Shown piece by piece: positions 56,051 to 64,000 of a stretch of DNA of 64,000 nucleotides (within the stretch, counting starts at the first letter, position 1; each line of letters begins with the position of its first letter). Position numbers and translations under genes: made by a program. The notes under the pieces were generated by a model, which saw nothing but the letters and a program-made list of their open reading frames with translations, was not told the DNA's origin and did not search any database. Source of the stretch: Promineifilum sp. (GTDB lineage Bacteria > Chloroflexota > Anaerolineae > Promineifilales > Promineifilaceae). The stretch lies in the NCBI GenBank assembly GCA_017983515.1, contig JAGOBF010000001.1, positions 221,301 through 285,300 of the forward strand. The letters are read 5' to 3'.

Positions 56051-56551
56051 ATGGCCGCCAAGATCGAAGCGGTCGATGATTTGTATGTCCACGATCTGCA
56101 GGACATTTACAGCGCCCAGGAGCAGCTGGGTTGGGCTTTGACCAAGATGGCCGTGGCCGCCGATTCCCTCGTACTAAGGGCCGGGCTTGCCCGCCATTTG
56201 GAACAGACGCGGCAACATCTGCGACGCATGCATCAGGCCCTGAGGGACATCAACCAGGCCCCGGACGGCCGGGAAAGCCGAGGCATGAGAGCGCTAATCG
56301 ACGAGGTGGAGAAAATCATGTCCACGACGTCCTTCGGGGCGGCGCTGGACAGCGCGCTCATCGAGGCGGCGCGCAAGATAAAGCAGTTTGATATTGTGGC
56401 CTATCGCGCGGCCATCGCCCGCGCCTACGAACTGGGCCTCAAGGACGTGGCCTCGCTGCTGGAGTGGAATTTACAGGAAGATGAATTGACCGACTATCGC
56501 TTGCGACAGTTGGCGGAAGAGCTGCAGCCGCCTGGCGGGCCGGTGTCTTAG
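56051..56551 (+). CDS. second DUF892 ferritin-like protein
   Basis: A 166-residue paralogue of the preceding gene: VDDLYVHDLQDIYSAQEQLGWALTKM, HLEQTRQHLRRMHQALR, MRALIDEVEKIM, and KIKQFDIVAYRAAIARAYELG. Helix-2 acidic and His residues are partly changed (QFD in place of HYE), so a di-iron site is less certain. The ATG at 56051 has GGAGG 11 bases upstream; the frame is also open to a GTG at 55979 that abuts the previous stop, giving 24 extra residues. Probably co-transcribed with the first copy. Confidence 0.82.
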   Translation: MAAKIEAVDDLYVHDLQDIYSAQEQLGWALTKMAVAADSLVLRAGLARHLEQTRQHLRRMHQALRDINQAPDGRESRGMRALIDEVEKIMSTTSFGAALDSALIEAARKIKQFDIVAYRAAIARAYELGLKDVASLLEWNLQEDELTDYRLRQLAEELQPPGGPVS

Positions 56552-56616
56552 CCGCGACAGTAACAGTAAGCACGTTAGACGTAGTGATTTGGCGAACGGG
56601 TAATGGAATCAGAGCG

Positions 56617-56644
56617 ACAGGGGCATCCGCAAGGGTGCCCCTGT
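56617..56644. terminator. bidirectional hairpin between DUF892 and moeA genes
   Basis: Perfect 9-bp arms ACAGGGGCA (56617-56625) and TGCCCCTGT (56636-56644) with a 10-base loop, placed between convergent gene ends. T-runs are short. Confidence 0.5.
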
Positions 56645-56660
56645 TCGTATGGGGGCGGTC

Positions 56661-58691
56661 TCAGGCGGTGATGAGGCGCACGTCGCCCATGCCGGCGATG
56701 TCGTAGCCGGGCAGGGCGGCCACGGCGGCGCGGAAATCGGCGCCGGCCAACAGGTCGAGCAGCGGCCGCAGCCGTTGGCTCTCGTAGTGGACGCGAGGGA
56801 TGACCAGCTCATAGGCCTCGTGGGCCAGGGGCACGAAGTCGAGGTGCAGGGCGCGGGCGGCGGCGCGAATGCCCAGCCCGGCATTGGCCGCGCCGGAGGC
56901 CACCGCCGCGGCCACCGCCAGATGGGTGTACTCCTCGCGTTCGTAGCCGCGCACGGCGGCCGGATCGATTCCCAATTGGCCCAACTGATAATCGAGCAGC
57001 ACCCGCGTGCCCGCGCCGCGCTGGCGGTTGACCAGCATCACGTCGGGCCGGGCGGCGTCGGCCCAGCCGGCCAGGCCCAGCGGGTTGCCCGGCGGCACCA
57101 TCCAGCCCTGCTCGCGGCCGACCAGCGACACCAGGGCGATCTCCCAGCCGGACAGATAGCGCCCCAGATAGCTCAGGTTGTATTGGCCGGTGGCCGGGTC
57201 GAGCAGGTGGGAACCGGCCAGATGGGCCTCGCCCCGGCGCAGGGCCACCAGCCCGCCCAGGCTGCCGACATTGGCCGAGGCCAGGCGCAGGCCATCGTAA
57301 CGGGCGGCCAGGAACTGGGCCATCAGGTCGAGGGTCAGGTCGTGGCTGCCGATGGCGACGATGGTCTGCTCGATGTCGCGCGGATCGCGGTAGAGATGGA
57401 CGGTGACGGCCGCGCCGGCGTCGTGGCCCTCGCTGAAACGGGGCACGCGCACGATGCCGTCGGCCCGCACCAGCGAGGTGATGACCCCCGCGCCGCGGCT
57501 GATGGGCGTGACGGTGTAGTGGTCGCCGACGCGGCCGACGACTACCCGGGCGAACTCCTCGTCGCCGGTGGGCGAGACGAGCTTGCGGGTCAGAGTGCCC
57601 GGCAGTGTGGCCGGTTGGTGGGGCCGCTGGCCCTGCCAGTGGGCCAGCAGCGGCTCCACAAATATCTCGCCGGTCAGGGCGGCGCTGACCGGATAGCCGG
57701 GCACGCCGATGATGGGCGTCGCCGGGGACGCGTGACCGGTGGCCGGTTCGGAGCCTTCGTCAGTCGTTATTGGTAATGCCTCATCTGTTTCGCCAACCAT
57801 GCCCAGGACGACCGGATGCCCCGGCCGCACGGCGACGCCGTGGACGAGGACGCGGCCGAGCGAGGCGACGACGTGGACGGTGTAGTCCTCGCTGCCGGCC
57901 GACGACCCGGCGTTGAGCAGGATGAGGTCATGGTCGGGCGCGGCGGCGCGGACGGCGGCGCGGATGGCTTCGTAGTCGTCGGGCACGATGGGCAGGCGGG
58001 TGGCCAGGCCGCCCCAGCTTTCGACCTGGGCGGCCAGCACCAGCGAGTTGTACTCGATGATGCGGCCCGGCGGCGGCTCGCCGGCGTCGACGGCCACCAG
58101 CTCGGAGCCGGTGGGGATGACCGCCACGCGCGGCCGGCGGTAGACGCTGACCGTGGCGTGGCCCGACCCGGCCAGCGCACCCAGATCGACCGGCCGCAGG
58201 CGGTGATTGGCGGGCAGCACCAGCTCGGTCGCCACCATGTCCTCGCCCATCGGCCGGACGTGGTGCCAGGGCGGCACGGCGGCGCGGATGGCGATGGCGG
58301 GGCGGCCATCGGGCAGGGCCAGCGGCTGGACGTGCTCGATCATGATGACGGCGTTGGCCCAGGGCGGCAGCGGTTGGCCGGTGTTGACCGGCTGGGCCGG
58401 GAGCAGGGCCGAGTCGGAGGGCGGCCGCAGGGCCAGGGTCAGCGGCGTGCCCTCGCCGGCCCCCACGGTATCGGCGGCGCGCACGGCGTAGCCGTCCATC
58501 GCCGCGGCGTGGTAGTGGGGCGAGGAGAGGCGAGCCCAGACGGCGGCGGCGGTGACCCGGCCGTGGGCGGCGCTGAGGGGCAGGGTCTCGGCGTCGAGCG
58601 GCCGCCAGTGGCCGGCGGCCTGCAGCGCGCCGCGAAAGGCGGCCCAGGCGTCATCGAGGGGGATGTCTTCGAGATAGAATTTGCGTTCCAT
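56661..58691 (-). CDS. MoeA-type molybdopterin molybdotransferase fused to a PBP-like domain
   Basis: A 676-residue fusion. Residues 1-410 are MoeA: MDGYAVRAADT near 65, NTGQPLP, IMIEHV, MGEDM, an MPT-binding domain (TGSELVAV, LLNAGSSAGSEDYT, RPGHPVVLG) and a C-terminal domain. Residues about 440-676 are a periplasmic-binding-protein-like domain (TIVAIGSHDLTLDLMAQFLA, GSLGGLVALRRGEAHLAG, VNRQRGAGTRVLLDYQL), which in such fusions is thought to sense molybdate or tungstate. It inserts Mo into molybdopterin, as needed by the oxidoreductase at 4680. It follows the methyltransferase by 7 bases. Confidence 0.9.
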   Translation of the reverse strand: MERKFYLEDIPLDDAWAAFRGALQAAGHWRPLDAETLPLSAAHGRVTAAAVWARLSSPHYHAAAMDGYAVRAADTVGAGEGTPLTLALRPPSDSALLPAQPVNTGQPLPPWANAVIMIEHVQPLALPDGRPAIAIRAAVPPWHHVRPMGEDMVATELVLPANHRLRPVDLGALAGSGHATVSVYRRPRVAVIPTGSELVAVDAGEPPPGRIIEYNSLVLAAQVESWGGLATRLPIVPDDYEAIRAAVRAAAPDHDLILLNAGSSAGSEDYTVHVVASLGRVLVHGVAVRPGHPVVLGMVGETDEALPITTDEGSEPATGHASPATPIIGVPGYPVSAALTGEIFVEPLLAHWQGQRPHQPATLPGTLTRKLVSPTGDEEFARVVVGRVGDHYTVTPISRGAGVITSLVRADGIVRVPRFSEGHDAGAAVTVHLYRDPRDIEQTIVAIGSHDLTLDLMAQFLAARYDGLRLASANVGSLGGLVALRRGEAHLAGSHLLDPATGQYNLSYLGRYLSGWEIALVSLVGREQGWMVPPGNPLGLAGWADAARPDVMLVNRQRGAGTRVLLDYQLGQLGIDPAAVRGYEREEYTHLAVAAAVASGAANAGLGIRAAARALHLDFVPLAHEAYELVIPRVHYESQRLRPLLDLLAGADFRAAVAALPGYDIAGMGDVRLITA

Positions 58692-58698
58692 GATTGGT

Positions 58699-59445
58699 TC
58701 ACCGGCCGGGCTGGATGGGGGTCTTTTGCAGCACCAGAAAGTGCGACAGGCCGAACACGGCCAGCGGCGTGCCCTCGGCGGCGTAGAGGGCGCGGCGAAT
58801 GGCCCGGCCCAGGCGCGGGCTGCGGCGGACGATGTTGTCGTAGCCGCCGAAGATGCGGCCGTAGTGTAGCTCGCGGACGGGCAGCCCGGCGAACAGGCCG
58901 CGCAGCCGGCCGGCGGTGTAGGTGCGCACGTGGGGGGCCAGGCGGTCGCGCAGCGGGTCGGGCAAATAGTTGACCAGCGGCTTGTTGCCGAAATAGTACG
59001 CGCCGCGCCAGTAGACGCCGTGCTGCTCCACCGGATACCAGCGGTTGGGGGCGAAGATGACCAGACGGCCGCCGGGCCGGGCCACGCGCACCATCTCGGC
59101 CGCGCAGGCGCGGTCGTCGATGACGTGCTCCAGCACTTCGTTGCTCAGGATGAGGTCGAAGCTGTCGCCGGCGAAGGGCAAGCGCTCGCCGATGCCCAGG
59201 GCGATGCCGTCGGCGCGGGGCAATGCTTCCAGGGCGCGGTCGAATTCGACCTCCAGGCCGAGGCGCAGGCCGGCCGGGTTGGCCCGGCCGAAGGCCTCCA
59301 GGTAGGTGCCCAGGCCGGCACCGTTGTCGAGGATGCGGCCGCTCAGATCTGACCAGTGGCGGATCATCGCCAGCCGCCGGTCCTGGCCGGCGCGCCAGAC
59401 GTAGCCGGGTTCGCCGCGCTCGGCGGCCTTAGCCGAGTAGCTCAT
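58699..59445 (-). CDS. class I SAM-dependent methyltransferase
   Basis: A 248-residue methyltransferase. The SAM site is ILDNGAGLGTYLEAF (motif I), with GLEVEFDRALEAL, GIGERLPFAGDSFDLILSNEVLEHV and VARPGGRLVIFAPNRW. A GlyxTyr-rich second half follows (YFGNKPLVNYLPDPLR). The type is that of small-molecule or cell-surface methyltransferases; the substrate is unknown. Its ATG at 59445 lies 17 bases inside the upstream uracil glycosylase gene. Confidence 0.87.
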   Translation of the reverse strand: MSYSAKAAERGEPGYVWRAGQDRRLAMIRHWSDLSGRILDNGAGLGTYLEAFGRANPAGLRLGLEVEFDRALEALPRADGIALGIGERLPFAGDSFDLILSNEVLEHVIDDRACAAEMVRVARPGGRLVIFAPNRWYPVEQHGVYWRGAYYFGNKPLVNYLPDPLRDRLAPHVRTYTAGRLRGLFAGLPVRELHYGRIFGGYDNIVRRSPRLGRAIRRALYAAEGTPLAVFGLSHFLVLQKTPIQPGR

Positions 59446-60052
59446 CGTATTTGCGCCGCACTTCCTTGATGTCTTGCCACATCAGCGCTTTGGGGCTGTC
59501 CGGCTCGCGGGACGGGTTGCGCAGCAGGTAGGCGGGGTGGAAGATGGGCATGGCCCAGCGGCCGTCGACCGGGAACCAGCGGCCGCGCAGCTTGGTGATG
59601 CCCGTCTGGCCCAGCAGCGACTCGGTGGCGACGTTGCCGGTCAGCAGCAGGATGGCCGGGTCGACCAGGCGGATGATCTCCAGCAGATAGGGCTTGTAGT
59701 AGGCGATCTCGTCCGAGGTCGGCTTGCGCAGCGGCTTGCCGCCTTCGCCGGGCGGCAGGCGAAAGACGGAATTGGTGATGAAGACGTCCTGTTGGGAGTC
59801 GAAGCCGGCCGAGGCCAGAATCTGGTCGAGCAGCTGGCCGGAGCGGCCGACGAACGGCTTGCCCTGGCGGTCTTCTTCGGTGCCGGGGGCCTCGCCGATG
59901 ATCATCAGCCGGGCCTGGGGATTGCCGCGGCAGATGACCATGTGGGTGCCGGCGGCGAAGAGCGGGTCGTCCTGGAGCTTCATCATGGCCGCGACCAGCT
60001 CATCGAGCGTCGCGTAGCGCGGGGGCTTGCTTTCGAAGAGGTCGGATTGCAT
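59429..60052 (-). CDS. family-4-like uracil-DNA glycosylase lacking Fe-S cysteines
   Basis: A 207-residue protein of the uracil-DNA glycosylase superfamily. Motif A GEAPGTEEDRQGKPFVGRSG is at 53-72 and motif B HPAYLLRN at 172-179. In classic family-4 enzymes four cysteines hold a 4Fe-4S cluster, two before motif A and two around the KCRPPGNR region. Here only one Cys (C41) remains, and the equivalent of the second pair reads FRLPPG and YYKPYL. The protein may therefore fold without a cluster. The ATG at 60052 has GAGGAG about 7 bases upstream. Function in base-excision repair is inferred. Confidence 0.85.
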   Translation of the reverse strand: MQSDLFESKPPRYATLDELVAAMMKLQDDPLFAAGTHMVICRGNPQARLMIIGEAPGTEEDRQGKPFVGRSGQLLDQILASAGFDSQQDVFITNSVFRLPPGEGGKPLRKPTSDEIAYYKPYLLEIIRLVDPAILLLTGNVATESLLGQTGITKLRGRWFPVDGRWAMPIFHPAYLLRNPSREPDSPKALMWQDIKEVRRKYDELLG

Positions 60053-60080
60053 GGCGGGTCTCCTCATTCCATTTGACTAA

Positions 60081-60151
60081 AAACCTGACAGGTGGGCGAC
60101 CGGGCGCACGCTGACAGCAACAAATTTTGTCGTCGCCCACCTGTCAGGTTT
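60081..60151 (-). repeat. hairpin-repeat unit, reverse orientation
   Basis: Arms at 60081-60100 and 60132-60151 match the 50300 arms exactly. Read on the minus strand the loop begins GACAAAATTTGTTGCTGTCA, so this is the same element inverted. The minus-strand left flank GTCCAACGAAGCGCCC also matches. It lies upstream of the glycosylase start. Confidence 0.9.
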
Positions 60152-60177
60152 GGGCGCTTCGTTGGACACCTGACTAA

Positions 60178-60247
60178 AAACCTGACAGGTGGGCGGCCGG
60201 GAGTCTCTGACAGCAACGAATTCTGTCGTCGCCCACCTGTCAGGCTT
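60178..60247 (-). repeat. hairpin-repeat unit, reverse orientation, diverged
   Basis: Arms at 60178-60197 (one mismatch, GGC for GAC) and 60228-60247 (GGCTT for GGTTT). It sits 26 bases from the previous unit. On the minus strand it ends TTTTTAG, as in the others. The two units fill the gap between the glycosylase and the membrane gene. Confidence 0.85.
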
Positions 60248-60331
60248 GGGCGCTTTAGGATGCCCATCTTTCCACAAATGGCCCGAAAAGCCAACTCCAA
60301 CGACCGGCGAATCCACCCGGGGCGGCGGGAC

Positions 60332-62575
60332 TCATTCCACTTCGACCCAGCCGGCCAGATAGACGCCGTTGGGCTGCAGCTCGCCCTCGACCGTGACCGG
60401 CAGGCGCTGGCCGCCGGCCGGGTCGTAGAGGCCGATCCAGACCGGGTAGCGGCCGGGCGGCAGGCCGGCGGGGATGGACAGGAAGTAGAGGTCGTTGATG
60501 GTCTCGCCGTTGCGCCAGGCGCTGGTGGGGAAGGCCCCGCCGAGGGGCGGGCTGTCGCCGGTGCTCAGCGGCGGCGCGTCGGGCTGGCCGAGGTGGATGA
60601 GCGTGGTGTAGTCGAGCGGCGGCGTGCCAACGGGCACGTACCAGCGCACCTGCACCTCCACCCGCCGGCCGGGCGGCGTCTGGAGCGGGCGGATGGCGGC
60701 ATCGACCAGGGCGATGTGGTCGCCCAGCTCGGCCGCCCAGCGGTCGGGCGCGGGCAGCGGGTCGGCCGGCTCGATGCGCACCGTGGCGACCTCGATGCCC
60801 GGCGCGCCGCCGTCGATGCGGGCGAAGATGCGCCCCAGCACCGGCGCTTCGATGTCGGGATCGAGGCGCACGGCGAAGCGGTCGGCGATGACCGCGCCGG
60901 CCGGCCACAGGTTGGCCGGGTAGAGGCCGCGGCCGTGGTAGCTGTGCAGGTTGGCGACGCGCCGGGTGTGGCGGCCGAACAGCTCCAGCACGAACTCCGG
61001 CGGCTCGTCGGGCGGCTGGCCGGCCTGCCAGTAGAGGGTCAGCCAGACCAGTTCGCCCGGCCGGGCCTCCTCCGTCTCGACCTGGGCGGCCAGCAGGGCG
61101 ACGCCCTGGCCGCGGTCGACCAACTCGGGCAGGACGAGGCGGGCCTCGGCCGGCAGGGTCTGGACGATGGGCGGCGGCCGGTAGGCGGGACGGATGACGA
61201 ACAACAGGCTGTAGACCGTGGTCGCCAGCGCGGCCAGGGCCACCAGCGGGGCCAGGCGGCGGTTGATGGAGCCCAGGGCCCGCGGGGCGCAGCGGCCCCA
61301 GCCGGCCAGCCCGCCGGCCGCGCCGAGGGCCAGCGGCAGCACGGCCGGCAGCAGCAGACGCCCCTGGGCCGCCTCGGTGCGCATCATGAACGCCGCCAGA
61401 CCGGCATAGACCAGCAGCGGCCAGCCGGCCAGCAGCAGGGCGAGGACGAGCGGCGACTGGCGGGTGACGCGCGGCGAGTGGGCGGCCGGCGGCGGCCGCC
61501 GCCAGTTCTGGGCGGCGCAGACGAGGGCACCGGCGACGGCCAGCCCGGCGATGGCCGCCCAGACCCAGTAGACCCACGACGGCGGCCGCAGGTTGAACCA
61601 GCCGAAGACGGCCACGGCCGAGGTGATCAGCCCGTCGCTTTCGCCCAGCACCTGCCCCAGACTGTAGCCGCGGTCGCCGCCGGCGATGGCGATGAACGGC
61701 GCGGCGGCGGTCCAGTCGCCGTAGAGGGCCTGATTGCGCAGCCAGAGCGGGGCGGCGACGAGCACGGCCGGGACGCCGACGAACAGGGCCGCCCACAGGA
61801 TCAGCCGGCGCGGGCCGTGGGCCAGGGCCAGCACGGTCAGGAAGCCCAGGCTGTAGGCCAGCAGCAGGACGCCGGCGTTCTTGCTCAGCGCGGCCAGGCC
61901 GACGGTCAGGCCCAGCGCGACGAGCTGCAGCGCGGCGCGGCGGCCGAGCGGGGCGGCCGGCGGCCGGCGCCAGAGGCGAATGAGCTGGGCCAGGGCCAGG
62001 CTGCACAGGAAGATGATCAGGGCGTCGTTGCTGACCGCGGCGTGGAGGAAGTTGAATTGGGGCAGGAAGGCAACGAGGGCCACGGCGATCAGCGGCCGGG
62101 TGTGGGCGTCGGGCCACAACAGCCGGGCGGCGGCGTAGATGCACAGCAGCGTGCCCAGCCCCAGCAGCGTGGAGAAGATGCGCAGGACGTGGGCGGCCAG
62201 GACGTAGCCGCGCCAGGGCCAGTTTTCGGCCGGCGTGTGGACCATGCGGTTGATGTTGGCCAGGGCCGAGGCGTCGCCGATCCAGGCGAAGGGGTTGTCC
62301 CAGAGGGCGTCGCGCGCGCCGCTGCGGTCGATGGGGGCGATGAGGGCCGCGCCGAGCAGGTAGTAGAGCGGCGGCTGGGCCGCTTCCTGGCCCAGAAATT
62401 CGTCGGGCGGGTCGGCGACGCGGGGCAGGCGGCCGGTGTCGGCGATGGCGGCGGCGGTGAAGAAGTGCCACTGCTCGTCCGGCGCTTCGAACAGCGGGTT
62501 GATGGCCCCATAGCCGAGGGTGACGGCCAGATAGCCGAGCAGGATCAGGCTCAGGAGCAGGCGCCGGCGGTTCAT
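60332..62575 (-). CDS. polytopic glycosyltransferase-like membrane protein (GT39-type)
   Basis: A 747-residue protein. The N-terminal two-thirds have about ten or more helices, starting MNRRRLLLSLILLGYLAVTL. The first outer loop holds the acidic INPLFEAPDEQWHF motif typical of lipid-linked-sugar-dependent glycosyltransferases (GT39/ArnT-like). The last 300 residues form beta-rich outer domains (WLTLYWQAGQPPDEPPEF, GRYPVWIGLYDPAGGQRLP). The sugar and acceptor are unknown. Its ATG overlaps the upstream gene stop by 4 bases (ATGA). GC exceeds 70%. Confidence 0.75.
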   Translation of the reverse strand: MNRRRLLLSLILLGYLAVTLGYGAINPLFEAPDEQWHFFTAAAIADTGRLPRVADPPDEFLGQEAAQPPLYYLLGAALIAPIDRSGARDALWDNPFAWIGDASALANINRMVHTPAENWPWRGYVLAAHVLRIFSTLLGLGTLLCIYAAARLLWPDAHTRPLIAVALVAFLPQFNFLHAAVSNDALIIFLCSLALAQLIRLWRRPPAAPLGRRAALQLVALGLTVGLAALSKNAGVLLLAYSLGFLTVLALAHGPRRLILWAALFVGVPAVLVAAPLWLRNQALYGDWTAAAPFIAIAGGDRGYSLGQVLGESDGLITSAVAVFGWFNLRPPSWVYWVWAAIAGLAVAGALVCAAQNWRRPPPAAHSPRVTRQSPLVLALLLAGWPLLVYAGLAAFMMRTEAAQGRLLLPAVLPLALGAAGGLAGWGRCAPRALGSINRRLAPLVALAALATTVYSLLFVIRPAYRPPPIVQTLPAEARLVLPELVDRGQGVALLAAQVETEEARPGELVWLTLYWQAGQPPDEPPEFVLELFGRHTRRVANLHSYHGRGLYPANLWPAGAVIADRFAVRLDPDIEAPVLGRIFARIDGGAPGIEVATVRIEPADPLPAPDRWAAELGDHIALVDAAIRPLQTPPGRRVEVQVRWYVPVGTPPLDYTTLIHLGQPDAPPLSTGDSPPLGGAFPTSAWRNGETINDLYFLSIPAGLPPGRYPVWIGLYDPAGGQRLPVTVEGELQPNGVYLAGWVEVE

Positions 62576-64000
62576 GGGGCGCTCCCGGGCAGGGCCAGCG
62601 TCGCCAGTCGCAGCTGATTGTCGGGCTGGGGCGCGCCGCCGACAGTGACCGCCGGCCGCGCGCCGTCGTCGGGGTTATAGAGGCCGACATTGATGTGGTA
62701 GTCGCCCGGCGGCAGCCCGGCGGGCAAGAGCAGGTCGTGGCTGTCGGCGATCACCTCGCCCAGCCGCCAGCCGCTGGTCGGCCGCGCGCCGCCCACGGGT
62801 ACGGCGTCGCTCTGGCTGACGATGACGCCGGCGTCGTCGACCAGATGGACGAAGACCACATAGTCGCCGGCCGGCGCGGCGGTGGACTGCCAGTAGAGTG
62901 TCAGGCGGAGGCGGCCGTCGTTGGGCGCGCCCGGGTCGTAGCCGGCCAGGCGAATGGCCGGGCCGAAGTCGGCCGCGGCGACGTGGGCCGCGGCGGGGAG
63001 TTCGGTCAGCAGCGGCCAGGGCTGCACCGTGAGGCGGCCGCGGTTGACCGGCGGCCCGACCGGTGTGTCGCCGTCGAGCAGCGTCCAGCGCAGGCGGTAG
63101 CGGCCCGGCGGCGTCTCCGGCCGGAAGTAGAGGCCGGTGTCTTCGCGCAGCAGCGCGCCGCCGGGCAGGGGGCCGAGCCACGGCGCGCCGGGCCGGTCTT
63201 CCTGGACGCGCCAGACGTCGCCGCCGGGCGCGAGGACTTCCAGCCGGTAGCGCAGTGTGCTCAGGTCGAGGCCGGCCGGCCCGACGCGCCAGTAGAGGGT
63301 CAGGGGCAGGTTGTTGCCGGGCAGCACGGCGTCGTCGGCCAGGGCGGCGGCGGCCAGGGTCAGGCCGTCGGCGAAGGGGACGGCCGCCCGGCGACGGCCG
63401 GGCAGGTCGCCGAACAGGACTTCGGGGGCGACCGGCCAATCGGTGGTGGGGCCGATGTCGATCGTGCCCAGCGCGGCCGGCTCCTGACCCGGCGGGGCGA
63501 CGGCCAGCGCATAGGGCCCCGGCGGCAGGCCGGGCGGCAGGGGCAGCGCGTAACTCAGCCGATTGGGGGCGGCGGCGTCCCAGCGGGTGTCGTCGCCGGC
63601 GGGCAGGAGGGGCAGGTCGTGGCGGAAGGCCGGGTCGCCGTCGGGGCCGGTCAGGCTGAACCGCAGCGGCTGATCGGCCGGCGGTTCCTGGCCCTGCCAG
63701 AACAGGTCGATCCACAGGGTGGGCAGGGCCAGCGGCGAGGCGTAGGCCCGGCCGGTCAGGGCCGGCAGCCCCGGCCAGTGGGCGTCGGCGGCGGCCGGCG
63801 GCGGGCCGGCGGCGGTGGTGCGGTAGGCGATGACCCGGGCCTCGGTGGTGCGGGCCGGGAAGAGGCGGTTGACGACCTCGGTCTGGTTGGCGTCGAGCCA
63901 GCCCTGGATCAGCCTGTCGTCGTCGCGCTTGTCGGCCGGGGGGTCGGTGATGAACCAGACGCGGTCGTAGTCGCGGGCCAGCGCGGCCAGCGCCGGCTCC
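62572..64000 (-). CDS. C-terminal part of a glycosyltransferase-like protein, 5' end cut by window
   Basis: The frame is open from base 64000 to the stop at 62572 (476 codons) with no candidate start required inside. It begins ALAALARDYDRVWFITDPPA, a soluble domain seen at the C-terminus of GT39-type membrane proteins. Repeated beta-type modules follow (LPTLWIDLFWQGQEPPADQP, LPLTLYWRVGPAGLDL, LRLTLYWQSTAAPAGDYVVF) like those in the next gene. The membrane part, if any, lies to the right of the window. It is coupled to the following gene by ATGA. A GTG at 63327 is not the true start. Confidence 0.72.
   Translation of the reverse strand, partial: EPALAALARDYDRVWFITDPPADKRDDDRLIQGWLDANQTEVVNRLFPARTTEARVIAYRTTAAGPPPAAADAHWPGLPALTGRAYASPLALPTLWIDLFWQGQEPPADQPLRFSLTGPDGDPAFRHDLPLLPAGDDTRWDAAAPNRLSYALPLPPGLPPGPYALAVAPPGQEPAALGTIDIGPTTDWPVAPEVLFGDLPGRRRAAVPFADGLTLAAAALADDAVLPGNNLPLTLYWRVGPAGLDLSTLRYRLEVLAPGGDVWRVQEDRPGAPWLGPLPGGALLREDTGLYFRPETPPGRYRLRWTLLDGDTPVGPPVNRGRLTVQPWPLLTELPAAAHVAAADFGPAIRLAGYDPGAPNDGRLRLTLYWQSTAAPAGDYVVFVHLVDDAGVIVSQSDAVPVGGARPTSGWRLGEVIADSHDLLLPAGLPPGDYHINVGLYNPDDGARPAVTVGGAPQPDNQLRLATLALPGSAP

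Noticed and set aside
60255..62690. 811-codon frame on the minus strand, and an 841-codon frame on the plus strand over the same region
   Set aside because: Both are low-complexity Arg/Pro/Gly/Gln-rich shadows caused by high GC. The 747-residue frame has real membrane helices and a family motif.

Overview
The window looks like part of a Chloroflexota (Anaerolineae-like) chromosome. This is an inference from the mix of genes: a 14-subunit complex I, a dnaG-rpoD pair, an ImuA-ImuB-DnaE2 mutasome behind a GAAC-N4-GTTC SOS box, SCO1/PCuAC lipoproteins, many Chloroflexota-style small enzymes, and high GC outside two AT-richer patches. No rRNA, tRNA, IS element or CRISPR array was found. Both ends cut genes: a glycogen phosphorylase (left, 3' end missing) and a membrane glycosyltransferase-like protein (right, 5' end missing).

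Layout. 1-23.5 kb, all on the minus strand: nuoABCDEFGHIJKLM in canonical order (23536 down to 9481), then a phosphoesterase, a short serA, a deaminase and a molybdopterin oxidoreductase, then the displaced nuoN, a DUF1269-like membrane protein and glgP. 23.6-27.4 kb is an AT-richer accessory patch: a MazE/AbrB-PIN toxin-antitoxin pair with a textbook promoter and operator array, two orphan membrane or lipoprotein genes, and an RHH-like/HNH nuclease pair. 27.5-31.5 kb holds dnaG and the primary sigma factor. 31.7-37.1 kb is an SOS-type mutagenesis operon: imuA, imuB, a small DUF6504-like gene and dnaE2, all overlapping.

37.1-46.5 kb holds an asymmetric ABC exporter pair, mtaB, an AT-rich TetR plus haem-b561-like membrane protein operon with a clear palindromic operator, an acyl-CoA synthetase and a 3-methyladenine glycosylase. 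46.5-48.7 kb is a copper-delivery module: a PCuAC, YtkA-like and SCO1 lipoprotein operon, divergent from a DeoR-type regulator fused to a Cys-rich NosL-like domain. 48.7-56.6 kb contains small enzymes, an ECF sigma/anti-sigma-like pair followed by a YtkA-like protein and a cytochrome c, a PHP phosphoesterase and two DUF892 ferritin-like genes. 56.6-64 kb, minus strand and very GC-rich, holds a MoeA-PBP fusion, a methyltransferase, a family-4-like uracil-DNA glycosylase without its Fe-S cysteines, and two large polytopic glycosyltransferase-like proteins.

A striking non-coding signal is a family of about 70-bp hairpin repeats with 20-bp arms. There are three tandem copies plus a half copy at 50.3-50.6 kb, one at 54.2 kb, and two in the opposite orientation at 60.1-60.2 kb. 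Other sites with direct sequence support are the SOS palindrome before imuA, the 31-bp palindrome before the tetR gene, and the five-site operator array before mazE.
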